NCBI RefSeq assembly: GCF_020023735.2
Contig: NZ_CP076444.2
Span: 2,190,890-2,254,889, forward strand
DNA from: Mycoavidus sp. HKI
GTDB lineage: Bacteria; Pseudomonadota; Gammaproteobacteria; Burkholderiales; Burkholderiaceae
Length of the DNA stretch: 64,000 nucleotides
Direction: 5' to 3'
Below the pieces are notes generated by a model, which saw only the letters and a program-made list of their open reading frames with translations, made no database searches and had not been told where the DNA came from. Within the stretch, counting starts at the first letter, position 1. The number at the start of each line of letters is the position of its first letter. The position numbers and the translations under genes were made by a program. Shown here one piece after another: positions 49,236 through 58,284 of the stretch.

Positions 49236-50099
49236 TCAAATTGGATAATGCCCGACGCGCGCCATTTCCATTAAACGCGCCACCCGCTCTTCAACCTCGG
49301 GGTGAGTCGAAAAAAGGCGCGCAAGCGAAGCGCCTGAGAGAGGGTTCATAATCATCATCTGCGCTGTCGCCGGATGAGATTCAGCTGCCGCAAAGGGAAC
49401 GCCCTTTGCATAGTGATGAATCTTTTCAAGCGCTAAGGCCAATGCTTGCGGCTCACCCGAAATGAGGGCGCCGCCCCGGTCGGCTTCAAATTCACGCGCT
49501 CGAGAAATAGCCATTTGAATCAGCGCCGCAGCCAAAGGCGCAAAAATAGCCACAGCAATGCTGGCTAACGGATTGGTCGGACGGCCATGCTCATCACGCC
49601 CGCCAAAGAACATGGCGAAATTGGCCAAGGCCGAAATCGCCCCCGCCATCGTGGCAGAAAGCGTTGATAATAAGATATCGCGATGCTTCACATGGGCTAG
49701 CTCATGTGCCATCACGCCGCGGATTTCGCGCTCAGACAAAATCCGCAACAGCCCGGTAGTCGCGGCGACCGCTGCATGTTGCGGATTACGCCCAGTCGCA
49801 AAAGCATTCGGCGCAGCTTCATCAATCAAATAGACACGTGGCATCGGCAGCTCAGCGCGTATCGCCAGTTCACGCACCATTCGGTAGAACTGTGGCGCGC
49901 TGATTTCATCGACTTCCTGCGCGTTGTACATGCGCAGCACCATTTTGTCAGAGAACCAATAGGAAAAAAAGTTCATGATGAGCGCAAATGAGAACGCAAT
50001 CACCATCCCTTGCTGGCCACCAATCATCGCGCCAACAGCAATAAATAGGCCCGTGATAGCGGCCATTAATAGGGTTGTTTTGATCCAATTGAACATCAC
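49236..50099 (-). CDS. htpX: HtpX membrane zinc metalloprotease
   Basis: 287 residues, with N-terminal membrane segments, the catalytic [12 protein letters not shown] (HExxH) and the third ligand in [10 protein letters not shown]. It degrades misfolded inner-membrane proteins together with FtsH. It lies 58 bp upstream of fmt. Confidence 0.95.
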   Translation of the reverse strand: MMFNWIKTTLLMAAITGLFIAVGAMIGGQQGMVIAFSFALIMNFFSYWFSDKMVLRMYNAQEVDEISAPQFYRMVRELAIRAELPMPRVYLIDEAAPNAFATGRNPQHAAVAATTGLLRILSEREIRGVMAHELAHVKHRDILLSTLSATMAGAISALANFAMFFGGRDEHGRPTNPLASIAVAIFAPLAAALIQMAISRAREFEADRGGALISGEPQALALALEKIHHYAKGVPFAAAESHPATAQMMIMNPLSGASLARLFSTHPEVEERVARLMEMARVGHYPI

Positions 50100-50219
50100 G
50101 ATATCCTCTTATGCAAATGCCACAATACGCTCGTTGCGCGCAGTACTCAAATCATCACCTTCTTTCACAGCACAAGATATGGGTCCCCAATGAGCGCTTT
50201 GCAAGGTCACCGCCATTTT

Positions 50220-52001
50220 CTACCTTTGATTCTTATCAACGCTTAATTCGCGCCGCAAATAGGCGCGAAAGCGTTCATTGTCATCACCCATCCGGCCACC
50301 ACGCCAGATTTCTTGCCACTCGGCGGGCGAGAAACCGGCCAAGCGATGGTCTGCTTTATCCAGTATAAGTGCCGCCTGGCAAGGCGTTGCCCTCAAAGCT
50401 GCGGTTTGTAGCGGCTTAACGCCAATAAAATAATGCAGCATAGCCCGCTCCGATTCGCCAACATTAAACACCGCCAGACAATCATACTGCTTAGGCAATG
50501 CCATCTGTAATGCCTTAAACGCACTCCGATAGCTACGGGCCTCATTAAACCAGGGCAGCAACACCGTATGCAGCAGCCCCCAAACTAGCGTTATGCCAGC
50601 AAAGCTAGTGGCAATTGCACCAAGGCGCACACGCCAAACAATTGCACAGACCCATAGTCCGCTTAAGCTGAGACCCGCCAATAGCCAGCCTAGACTGAAC
50701 GGCAGAACATAGTCCAGCGGCAACCAACGCGCGAATAAAGCCGGCATTAACTGACCGCGGCCAGCCAACAACGCCCCCCAACAGAGCCAAATCCAAATCC
50801 CACAAGCAGAAAAGAAAATCACGACGACAGCACGCCAAATACGATCTAGACGTGTAGGCAGGGTGATGCTAACCCCCAGTAACGCCAGTGCAGGGTATAC
50901 CGGCAAAAGATACACCTCACGCAGCGAGGCAGACATCAGCAACAAGACCGTATAAAAAGTTATTGCATAAATCCAGAGAACCGCACGGGCTAATTTAACT
51001 TCACTCCTAACGCCACCAAAGACCAGTGCTTTTTGCGCATCTCCTGTCGCCGAGTACACGCGCCAGCGCTTGAACATTTCTGCGACGGCTAACCAGCCAG
51101 CAGGAAAGGCTAAGGCAATGGCCAAACCAATGTCTTGCAAATAATTGGAGCGCGATCCTGGAATTTCAGAAAAGCCGAAAAACCGGCCAAAATTATTATC
51201 CCAAAACCACTCAATAAATAAAGGCTCCGCAGCCCGCCAGAATAGATAGGGCCAAACGATCAGCCAGGGCAACGCCGCCAAAGCCGCCCACAATAACAAT
51301 ACCGCCGCACGGCGCGTGCGAAACGCGGGTAGCACAATAACCGAGACTAAATAAGTCAATGCCAACACACCAGGCACCAACACGCCTTTACTCATAAACG
51401 CGATGCCTGCGCCAGTACCTAACATCAGCCCAGCCTTCCAAGAGGGCGCTTGCTGTGCAATCACAAAATGCACCAACCCAGCTAGCGCCAATACCGTCCC
51501 AGCCAATTGCGGCACGTCTGCAATCAACTTGTGCACATGTACGACAACGCCTAGCGTTCCGAGTAAGAGCATACAAGCCGGTAAACGATAGCGGCCGCCA
51601 TACAGCCAGCGAGCCATTATCGATAACGTAATAAGCGTCATCGCCATCCATGCGATAACCGCCAACTGCGCGCCCTCTTGCAACGGCAAAAAAGCCGAGG
51701 TTAAGTAGGCAAATAGGGCCGCGGTCCAATACATTAATGGCGGCTTTTCAACGAAAGGATCGGTGCCCACATAAGGCACGATCCAATCCACGCTCCAGGG
51801 TAACCCCTGCAGAAAATTTAAGGCCATGCCAAATGAATAAGGTTCATCCGCTTTCCATGGGTCGCGCCCAAATACGCCCGCAAGCATATAGGCAATAACC
51901 AGCCATAGAGAAAGCCAGTAAATCGACTGAAACTGAAGCTGCGAATCGCTGGCTGAAAGAGACGCTAAATTTTTCGTTTTAGGTACTTGCTTGCTTGACA
52001 T
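50220..52001 (-). CDS. ArnT-like membrane glycosyltransferase (GT83/PMT family)
   Basis: 593 residues with a dozen membrane segments. It has the N-terminal FGRDPWKADEPYSFGMAL motif with the catalytic acidic residue, DPFVEKPPLMYW in the first periplasmic loop, and a long C-terminal periplasmic domain. The family transfers sugars (for example aminoarabinose) from polyprenyl phosphate to lipid A or other envelope targets. Donor and acceptor cannot be told from sequence. Confidence 0.82.
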   Translation of the reverse strand: MSSKQVPKTKNLASLSASDSQLQFQSIYWLSLWLVIAYMLAGVFGRDPWKADEPYSFGMALNFLQGLPWSVDWIVPYVGTDPFVEKPPLMYWTAALFAYLTSAFLPLQEGAQLAVIAWMAMTLITLSIMARWLYGGRYRLPACMLLLGTLGVVVHVHKLIADVPQLAGTVLALAGLVHFVIAQQAPSWKAGLMLGTGAGIAFMSKGVLVPGVLALTYLVSVIVLPAFRTRRAAVLLLWAALAALPWLIVWPYLFWRAAEPLFIEWFWDNNFGRFFGFSEIPGSRSNYLQDIGLAIALAFPAGWLAVAEMFKRWRVYSATGDAQKALVFGGVRSEVKLARAVLWIYAITFYTVLLLMSASLREVYLLPVYPALALLGVSITLPTRLDRIWRAVVVIFFSACGIWIWLCWGALLAGRGQLMPALFARWLPLDYVLPFSLGWLLAGLSLSGLWVCAIVWRVRLGAIATSFAGITLVWGLLHTVLLPWFNEARSYRSAFKALQMALPKQYDCLAVFNVGESERAMLHYFIGVKPLQTAALRATPCQAALILDKADHRLAGFSPAEWQEIWRGGRMGDDNERFRAYLRRELSVDKNQR

Positions 52002-52043
52002 TGAGTTTGGGGGGGAAATGTTAGAACAATATCCAATTACACA

Positions 52044-52547
52044 CTACATTGCTTTCATGAGTTTTTTCATTTTTGTTTTGATGCGCGTTTGTTTAAGTGG
52101 CGATAAATATTCAACGAATATTTTACCCAGTAAATGATCCATCTCGTGTTGAATACAGACCGCCAGCAGGCCCTCTGCATTCAGTTCAAAACTTTCTCCG
52201 CGCTCATTGAGTGCTCGCACTTTTACGCGGTCTGGCCGCTCTACTTTGTCATAGATGCCGGGTACGGATAAACAGCCCTCCTCGAAGACCTTTTTATCTT
52301 CGCTTGACCAAAGCAACTCGGGATTAATCAATACTTGCAGTTGGTCTCGGGTATCAGAAATATCAATCACAACCACGCGCTCATGCACATCCACTTGAGT
52401 GGCAGCCAGGCCAATGCCCGGCGCAGCATACATCGTTTCAGCCATATCCCGCACAAGCTGACGGATACGTTCATCGACGACTGCAACTGGTTTCGCTTTC
52501 TTATAAAGCCGGGAATCAGGATAATTTAATATATTTAATAAAGCCAT
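52044..52547 (-). CDS. def: Peptide deformylase
   Basis: 167 residues. Metal-dependent removal of the N-formyl group: motif 1 [11 protein letters not shown], motif 2 EEGCLSVPG (Cys ligand), motif 3 [12 protein letters not shown] (two His ligands and catalytic Glu). It is divergent from dprA. Confidence 0.96.
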   Translation of the reverse strand: MALLNILNYPDSRLYKKAKPVAVVDERIRQLVRDMAETMYAAPGIGLAATQVDVHERVVVIDISDTRDQLQVLINPELLWSSEDKKVFEEGCLSVPGIYDKVERPDRVKVRALNERGESFELNAEGLLAVCIQHEMDHLLGKIFVEYLSPLKQTRIKTKMKKLMKAM

Positions 52548-52738
52548 GATAAATCAATTTGAAATAGCCAAACGGCCAACTTGCGATAACCCCAGAGTCC
52601 ATGCACAATCTAGAAAAACTGCATACTTACTTCTGGGAAGCATACCTTAAGCACCGCAAATTACTTAACGAATGACGTAATATTAACTTAAAACATGGCT
52701 TATTGACCTAGGCTAGCGCCTCGGACCGTATATCTGAA

Positions 52739-53974
52739 ATGCAAACCCTCACCCTCACTGACGATGAAATCGCTGCATGGCTACGCCTTGTCAGTACGCG
52801 TGGCGTGGGTCCAGTTGCGGTGCGCCATTTACTCAGTATTTATGGATTACCGCACGCTATTTTCGAGCAATCGCCGGCAGCATTAGCGCAAGTCGTTGGC
52901 GCCAAACTTGCTGGGGCAATCAAACGCGCCGACCCTGATGGTCTGGCTGAACGCGTTGCACGCGTGCTCAAATGGGCTGCCATCGCCGGCAATCATTTTG
53001 TCACCCTAGCTGATCCAGCCTATCCACGCACGCTATTAGAGATCACTGCCCCCCCTGTCCTACTCTACGTAAAAGGACGGCTAGAGTTACTGCATGCGCC
53101 CGCACTGGCGATTGTCGGCAGCCGGAATGGCACTGCTCAGGGGCTGGCCAATACCCAGCAATTTGCACACGCACTCGCTCATGCAGGCTTAACGATTGTA
53201 TCTGGGCTAGCGCTAGGTATCGATGGCGCCGCGCATCGTGGCGCACTGGCTAGCCCTAGCAGCACAATTGCCGTCATGGGTACTGGCGCCGATCTAGTGT
53301 ATCCAGCACGCCATTACGCGCTAGCGCATGAAATCGCTGCGCACGGGGCGATTGTCTCTGAGTGGCCGCTCGGCACAACGGCTCGCGCTCAGCATTTTCC
53401 GCAACGCAACCGGTTGATTGCTGGCTTAACTCAAGGCGTACTCGTGGCTGAGGCGGCCACGCAATCTGGCTCTTTGATTACCGCTCGCTTAGCGGGTGAA
53501 ATGGGGCGTGAGGTGTTCGCCATACCAGGTTCAATTCATGCGCCGCTTGCTAAGGGCTGTCACCAGCTCATCAAAGAAGGCGCTAAGCTCGTCGAATGCG
53601 TGCAAGATATACTTGATGAGATACCATACAAAGGTTTACCCGGATCCATTGTCAACTCAGAAAATCACACAAATTCAGCCCAGCCAGAACAAAACTCTGA
53701 GTTAGCTAAACCCACGCCAAAGACCCGCCAGCCGCAGCAAGTCCAGCATGCCCCAACTGCGCACGCTATGATAGATACGCTCGATAGCCACGCGCGCTGC
53801 GTGCTTGCCGCGCTGGATTATGACCCAACCCCACTTGAATCGCTGGCCACGCGCACCCAACTAAACAGTGCGATACTGCAAGCAGCCCTATTGCAGCTAG
53901 AACTGGGCGGTTGGATTGCTGCCTTGCCTGGCGGCCGTGTAGAACGCATCAAGCACGACGCTGTCAGCCCATAG
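52739..53974 (+). CDS. dprA: DNA-processing protein DprA
   Basis: 411 residues. N-terminal SAM-like region, Rossmann-fold core (IVGSRNGTAQGLAN, IVSGLALGIDGAAHRGAL, AVMGTGADLVYPARH, SEWPLGTTARAQHFPQRNRLIAGL) and a C-terminal winged helix after a Gln/Pro-rich linker. It loads RecA on incoming single strands in natural transformation. Its retention leaves open DNA uptake or a recombination role. Confidence 0.94.
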   Translation: MQTLTLTDDEIAAWLRLVSTRGVGPVAVRHLLSIYGLPHAIFEQSPAALAQVVGAKLAGAIKRADPDGLAERVARVLKWAAIAGNHFVTLADPAYPRTLLEITAPPVLLYVKGRLELLHAPALAIVGSRNGTAQGLANTQQFAHALAHAGLTIVSGLALGIDGAAHRGALASPSSTIAVMGTGADLVYPARHYALAHEIAAHGAIVSEWPLGTTARAQHFPQRNRLIAGLTQGVLVAEAATQSGSLITARLAGEMGREVFAIPGSIHAPLAKGCHQLIKEGAKLVECVQDILDEIPYKGLPGSIVNSENHTNSAQPEQNSELAKPTPKTRQPQQVQHAPTAHAMIDTLDSHARCVLAALDYDPTPLESLATRTQLNSAILQAALLQLELGGWIAALPGGRVERIKHDAVSP

Positions 53975-54009
53975 AACTGTCCCGCCTCAAAGCTAGGAGA
54001 AATACGTCC

Positions 54010-54405
54010 ATGCCCGCGTTTAACCTCGATACAGATGCTCACGCCATTGCCACCCGGCTGACCAAGCCAGATATTCTGCTGGTTGCCTGTCTTTGCGCTC
54101 AATGGTGCGATGCTTGCCGAGCTTATCAAACACTTTTTAACTCACTGGCCGATATACATCAATCTATCTGCTTTGTCTGGATCGATATCGAGACACATGC
54201 CGATCAACTTGATGAAATCGAAGTTGAAGATTTTCCAACCCTTTTGATCGAAGACGCGCACAATACCTACTTTTTCGGTACAGTACTCCCTTATGCGGCC
54301 GTAGTTGAGCGGTTATTAGCCAGCTTACCGTCAGTCAACAAGGCGGTTGTCGCACCTAAGCTACATCCATTACTTACCGCGTATTTGCCGAAAACTGTGC
54401 TATAA
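54010..54405 (+). CDS. Thioredoxin-family protein
   Basis: 131 residues from the ATG at 54010, supported by AGGAG ten bases upstream; a longer frame back to 53911 overlaps dprA. Redox motif WCDACRAY (C-x2-C), conserved VEDFPTLLIED (cis-Pro) and no signal peptide, so cytoplasmic. It lies between dprA and topB, a conserved Burkholderia arrangement. Confidence 0.87.
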   Translation: MPAFNLDTDAHAIATRLTKPDILLVACLCAQWCDACRAYQTLFNSLADIHQSICFVWIDIETHADQLDEIEVEDFPTLLIEDAHNTYFFGTVLPYAAVVERLLASLPSVNKAVVAPKLHPLLTAYLPKTVL

Positions 54406-54441
54406 AACAGCCGTTTGCGAGATCCACTCTATATTTTTTTC

Positions 54442-57030
54442 ATGCCTAAAGCTCTAATCATTGCCGAAAAGCCTTCCGTTGCAGCCGATATCGCGCGCGC
54501 CTTAGGTGGCTTTACCAAACATGACGAATACTTCGAAAGCGAGCAGTACGTGCTATCGTCAGCTGTTGGTCACCTGCTAGAAATTGCTGCTCCCGAAGAA
54601 TACGAAGTCAAGCGCGGCAAATGGAGTTTTGCGCATTTGCCGGTGATTCCGCCACGTTTCGATCTGCTGCCAATCGCCAAAAGCGCAACACGCCTCAAGC
54701 TTCTGAGCAAACTGATTAAACGCAAAGATATCAATACGCTAATTAATGCGTGCGATGCGGGGCGTGAGGGCGAACTGATTTTCCGTTACATCGCACAACA
54801 TGCCAAGGCCAAGCAAACGGTGCAACGGCTATGGCTACAATCCATGACGCCACAGGCCATTCAAGACGGTTTTGCACGCTTACGCAGCGATAGTGAGATG
54901 CAGCCGCTGGCCGATGCTGCACGTTGCCGTTCAGAAGCTGATTGGCTAGTAGGCATCAATGGCACTCGCGCCATGACCGCCTTTAATAGTAAAGGCGGAG
55001 GGTTTTTCCTAACAACCGTTGGACGCGTGCAAACTCCCACCTTATCTGTTGTGGTTGAGCGTGAAGAAAAAATTCGCCGTTTTGTGCCACGTGACTACTG
55101 GGAAGTTAAAGCTGAATTTGTGAGCGCGGCCGGCTTTTATGACGGCCGTTGGTTCGATCCCAAATTTAAGAAAAATGAATTCGACCCGGAGCAACGCGAC
55201 TCGCGTCTGTGGAGCGAAGCCGCAGCTGATTCTATCGTAGCGGCGTGCCGAGGTAAACCCGGCATCGTTAGTGAAGAAACCAAAGCTTCAACTCAACTCT
55301 CTCCATTATTATTTGATCTCACTAGTTTGCAACGTGAAGCAAATGGACGCTTTGGTTTCTCGGCAAAAAATACTTTGGGGTTAGCACAAGCCCTATACGA
55401 AAGGCATAAAGTTTTAACTTATCCGCGTACGGATTCGCGTGCCTTGCCTGAGGATTATCTCGACACCGTCAAAAGTACACTCGGAATATTAAAAGAAAGC
55501 AACAACTACCTGCCTTTTGCTAAACAGATTCTTGATAAAAATTGGGTCAAACCGAATCGTCGCATTTTCAATAATGCCAAGATCAGCGATCACTTTGCGA
55601 TCATTCCAACCCTACAAGCGCCTAAAAATTTATCGGAAGCAGAGCAAAAATTATATGACCTGGTGGTTAAGCGCTTTTTAGCAATATTTTTTCCGGCAGC
55701 TGAGTATCAACTGACCACACGCATCACTGAAGTCATTGGCCATCACTTCAAAACGGAAGGTAAAGTGTTGGTTACACCGGGTTGGCGGCAAGTATATGGA
55801 CATGAGGCACAGGATGAAAGTGCCAATTTAGTACCCGTAGCCAAGGGCGAAACCGTTAAGACCGATAAAATTGCAGTACATTTGCTCACCACTAAACCGC
55901 CTGCGCGTTATAACGAAGCCACCTTACTATCGGCCATGGAAGGCGCGGGTAAATTAGTTGAAGATGATGAGCTACGCGCCGCAATGGAAACCAAGGGCTT
56001 AGGAACACCAGCCACTCGCGCAGCGATTATCGAAGGCTTACTGACAGAAAAATATTTGATTCGCGAGGGACGCGAGCTGCTTCCGACCGCTAAGGCATTT
56101 CAATTAATGACCCTCCTGCGTGGGCTTAATGTAAAAGAACTCACCGCAGCCGAGCTGACCGGAGAATGGGAGTCTAAGCTAACGCAGATGGAACATGGCC
56201 AGCTCACGCGCGACACGTTCATGCGCGAGATCGCACAAATGACACAATTGATCGTCAAGCGTGCCAAAGAATACGACTCAGATACCATCCCGGGCGACTA
56301 CGCCACGCTGTCCACACCCTGCCCACATTGCGGCAACCAAGTAAAAGAAAATTACCGGCGTTTTGCGTGCACTCACTGCGAGTTTTCAATCACCAAAATT
56401 CCAGGCAGCCGGCAATTTGAAATCGAAGAAGTTGAAAGCTTGCTTAGCAACAAATCAATTGGACCGCTTTCTGGTTTTCGCAGCAAAATGGGGCGGCCTT
56501 TTGCAGCGATTTTAAAGCTGGTAGAAGATAAAGAAATAAACAACTACAAACTCGAATTTGATTTTGGTCAAGATCAAAACGAAGAGGGTGGTGAAGCGCC
56601 TGACTTTTCCTCTCAGACACCCGTTGGCCCCTGTCCAAAATGTAACAGCCCGGTTTTTGAGCACGGCTTAAGCTATGTATGTGAAAAATCTGTCGCCCAT
56701 CCAAAGAGCTGCACTTTTCGCTCAGGCCAAATCATTCTGCAGCAAGAAATTTCACGCGAGCAGATGGAAAAGCTACTGGACGCTGGCCGTACAGATTTGC
56801 TGACCAATTTTAAGTCAGCTCGTACAGGCCGTCTGTTTAAAGCTTACCTTGTTAAGCAAAATGACGGCAAGATTGGGTTTGAGTTTGAAAAGAAAGAACC
56901 TGCAGCCAAAAAAACGGCTGCGGCTGCCAAGAAAACCGCTACTGCCGCCAAGAAAACCGCTACTGCCGCCAAGAAGGCTGCTCCGGCCACCAAGAAAACG
57001 GCCAAAAAGAAAGGAGAAAAAGTTAGCTGA
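54442..57030 (+). CDS. topB: DNA topoisomerase III
   Basis: 862 residues from the ATG at 54442 (MPKALIIAEKPSVAADIA). Toprim domain at the N-terminus, catalytic tyrosine in LTYPRTDSRALPEDYL, and two C-terminal zinc-ribbon-like modules (CPHCGNQVKENYRRFAC, CPKCNSPVFEHG). It decatenates DNA as a type IA enzyme. The last 45 residues are a Lys/Ala/Thr repeat (AAKKTATAAKK), a histone-H1-like tail that probably binds DNA non-specifically, encoded by a 21-bp repeat. Confidence 0.94.
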   Translation: MPKALIIAEKPSVAADIARALGGFTKHDEYFESEQYVLSSAVGHLLEIAAPEEYEVKRGKWSFAHLPVIPPRFDLLPIAKSATRLKLLSKLIKRKDINTLINACDAGREGELIFRYIAQHAKAKQTVQRLWLQSMTPQAIQDGFARLRSDSEMQPLADAARCRSEADWLVGINGTRAMTAFNSKGGGFFLTTVGRVQTPTLSVVVEREEKIRRFVPRDYWEVKAEFVSAAGFYDGRWFDPKFKKNEFDPEQRDSRLWSEAAADSIVAACRGKPGIVSEETKASTQLSPLLFDLTSLQREANGRFGFSAKNTLGLAQALYERHKVLTYPRTDSRALPEDYLDTVKSTLGILKESNNYLPFAKQILDKNWVKPNRRIFNNAKISDHFAIIPTLQAPKNLSEAEQKLYDLVVKRFLAIFFPAAEYQLTTRITEVIGHHFKTEGKVLVTPGWRQVYGHEAQDESANLVPVAKGETVKTDKIAVHLLTTKPPARYNEATLLSAMEGAGKLVEDDELRAAMETKGLGTPATRAAIIEGLLTEKYLIREGRELLPTAKAFQLMTLLRGLNVKELTAAELTGEWESKLTQMEHGQLTRDTFMREIAQMTQLIVKRAKEYDSDTIPGDYATLSTPCPHCGNQVKENYRRFACTHCEFSITKIPGSRQFEIEEVESLLSNKSIGPLSGFRSKMGRPFAAILKLVEDKEINNYKLEFDFGQDQNEEGGEAPDFSSQTPVGPCPKCNSPVFEHGLSYVCEKSVAHPKSCTFRSGQIILQQEISREQMEKLLDAGRTDLLTNFKSARTGRLFKAYLVKQNDGKIGFEFEKKEPAAKKTAAAAKKTATAAKKTATAAKKAAPATKKTAKKKGEKVS
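56905..56988 (+). repeat. Tandem 21-bp repeat coding the Lys/Ala tail of topB
   Basis: Units at 56905-56925, 56926-56946, 56947-56967 and 56968-56988. The second and third are identical (GCCAAGAAAACCGCTACTGC + C); the first and fourth are degenerate. Each encodes a seven-residue AKKTATA-like unit. In-frame slippage would change tail length between strains. Confidence 0.85.
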
Positions 57031-57060
57031 GATTATCTTATGCTTAAGTGATATCTTACA

Positions 57061-57114
57061 TTTTCGTAGGCGCCACAGCTTGTGTGATTAGAAATGCGTG
57101 GCGCAATGCGAAAA
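57061..57114. other. Large interrupted inverted repeat after topB
   Basis: TTTTCG (57061-57066) pairs with CGAAAA (57109-57114), and inside it GCGCCAC (57070-57076) pairs with GTGGCGC (57098-57104) around a 21-nt loop. No U-run follows, so it may protect the topB mRNA end rather than terminate it. Confidence 0.45.
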
Positions 57115-57161
57115 TTAGGTTCGGACAAAAGAGAGACTAATCCACAATCTAGTAGTTAATT

Positions 57162-57215
57162 TGTTCTACCATAACAGAACAGAATTATTATTTTTGTTCT
57201 ACTATAGTGGAACAA
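57162..57215. promoter_or_regulatory. Two tandem operator-like palindromes with the TGTTCTAC half-site
   Basis: Palindrome 1 (57162-57181): TGTTCT, 8 bp, AGAACA. Palindrome 2 (57194-57215): a 22-bp element starting TTGTTCTAC and ending GTGGAACAA, with 10 of 11 positions matching. The left half-sites are 33 bp apart, about three DNA turns. Palindrome 2 has a -10-like TATAGT at its centre. The arrangement is typical of an autoregulated promoter, but no gene follows on either side. Confidence 0.5.
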
Positions 57216-57267
57216 TATTGAATAAACAGAGACCAATCTAACTCCGAAAATCTGCTTGCGTACAATC

Positions 57268-57297
57268 AAAATGAAAACTCCCGGCTTGCGCCGAGAG
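57268..57297 (-). terminator. Rho-independent terminator of the CitE-like gene
   Basis: On the minus strand CTCTCGGC / GCCGGGAG form an 8-bp stem with one mismatch and a 4-nt loop, followed by TTTTCATTTT. It lies 30 bp past the stop of the CitE-like gene. Confidence 0.7.
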
Positions 57298-57327
57298 CCT
57301 ATATAGCACACACTACTCTATACGTAC

Positions 57328-58176
57328 CTATCTACTAGTCTGACCATATTTATCCAGTAACTTCTGAGCTGCTTTAATCAATGGCGTACCAATCAAAGTA
57401 CCGTCTAATAAATAAGCATTGCCCTCATTTTCCTGAGCAGTGGCAACGATCCTTCTTGCCCTATCAAGTGCCGCCTCATCCGGTTGAAACACTTCATTAA
57501 TATGTCGAATTTGTAATGGATGAATGGCGGATTTCCCGGTATAGCCAAGCGCTTTAACTCGGAGTGAGTCGGCAATCAAGCCATCGAAATCATGAGCATC
57601 AAAATAAGGCGTATCGATGATCTCGATGCCGGATATCTTGGCTGCATTCAAAACCTGTGTCCGTGCAAAATAAAGGCTTTCCCAGGTAATCGCGCCGCCC
57701 GTGCTACTTGCGTAGTCAGCAGCGCCAAAAATAAGCCCTTTCAGCCTTAAAGAGGCCGTAGCGATTTCTTTAGCATTAGCGACCCCTTCAGGCGTTTCAA
57801 CCGCAACCAGAAATTGAATATCATTCTCTTTATGGCCCAAGATTTTCTCAGTGATAATGATTTCCTGTGCACTCTCCACCTTTGGCAAGAGAATATAATC
57901 AGGTAATATGGTTTGCCGGAAGATTTCAAGCAAATCTTTAAGCCCATCCTGGGTACGCAACGAATTAACTCTGACCGCAAATTTGACGTGCTTAGAGTGC
58001 GGAATGGCCAAGCATTGAGCAAGCTTTCCCCTTGCGTCTTCCTTCAGATTAGGTGCAACGGGATCTTCTAAATCAATCACACAAACGTCCGCGCCACTTT
58101 GAGCCGCCTTAGCAATTCGCTCGGGTCGCAGTGCTGGTGTAAATAATACAGATCTGCAATAGGTGTTGGAAGTCAT
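57328..58176 (-). CDS. CitE-like HpcH/HpaI aldolase (CoA ester lyase), stand-alone
   Basis: 282 residues. TIM-barrel lyase of the citrate lyase beta-subunit group: RSVLFTPALRPERIAKAAQS, CVIDLEDPVAPNLKEDA, LLPKVESAQEI, VAVETPEGV, GAADYASS and YTGKSAIHPLQIRHINEVF supply the Mg and CoA-ester binding sites. Citrate lyase itself needs CitD and CitF, which are absent, so a (3S)-malyl-CoA or (S)-citramalyl-CoA lyase role is more likely. AGGAG seven bases before the ATG. It follows a 2HCT symporter on the same strand, 108 bp away, suggesting use of an imported di- or tricarboxylate. Confidence 0.82.
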   Translation of the reverse strand: MTSNTYCRSVLFTPALRPERIAKAAQSGADVCVIDLEDPVAPNLKEDARGKLAQCLAIPHSKHVKFAVRVNSLRTQDGLKDLLEIFRQTILPDYILLPKVESAQEIIITEKILGHKENDIQFLVAVETPEGVANAKEIATASLRLKGLIFGAADYASSTGGAITWESLYFARTQVLNAAKISGIEIIDTPYFDAHDFDGLIADSLRVKALGYTGKSAIHPLQIRHINEVFQPDEAALDRARRIVATAQENEGNAYLLDGTLIGTPLIKAAQKLLDKYGQTSR

Positions 58177-58217
58177 AGCAGCACTCCTAAGTTAAGTTGA
58201 AAATAAGCTGATTCGTA

Positions 58218-58253
58218 AGGCAGTCACAATGGGGTGACTGCCTACTAGGCAGA
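58218..58253 (-). other. Alternative hairpins between the symporter and the CitE-like gene
   Basis: AGGCAGTCAC (58218-58227) pairs with GTGACTGCCT (58234-58243), a perfect 10-bp stem. The arm also fits CTGCCTA-C-TAGGCAG (58239-58253), a perfect 15-bp palindrome. The central arm can pair with either side, so two exclusive structures are possible in the mRNA between the two genes. No U-run follows. Confidence 0.5.
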
Positions 58254-58284
58254 TGGGATGAAATCAGATGAGTTTAATGCCGGG

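Larger units (their letters stand above)
57031..57327. other. Convergent gap with hairpins and operator-like palindromes, no gene
   Basis: 297 bp between the ends of topB and the CitE-like gene. From left to right: a large inverted repeat (57061-57114), two tandem palindromes (57162-57215), then the terminator of the CitE-like gene (57268-57297). I see no credible reading frame; after the palindromes only MKTPGLRREPI and a stop are readable. The layout looks like the promoter of a gene that has been lost. Confidence 0.5.

Noticed and set aside
56905..57003. Repeat array as CRISPR
   Set aside because: Units are contiguous 21-mers inside the topB frame with no spacers.
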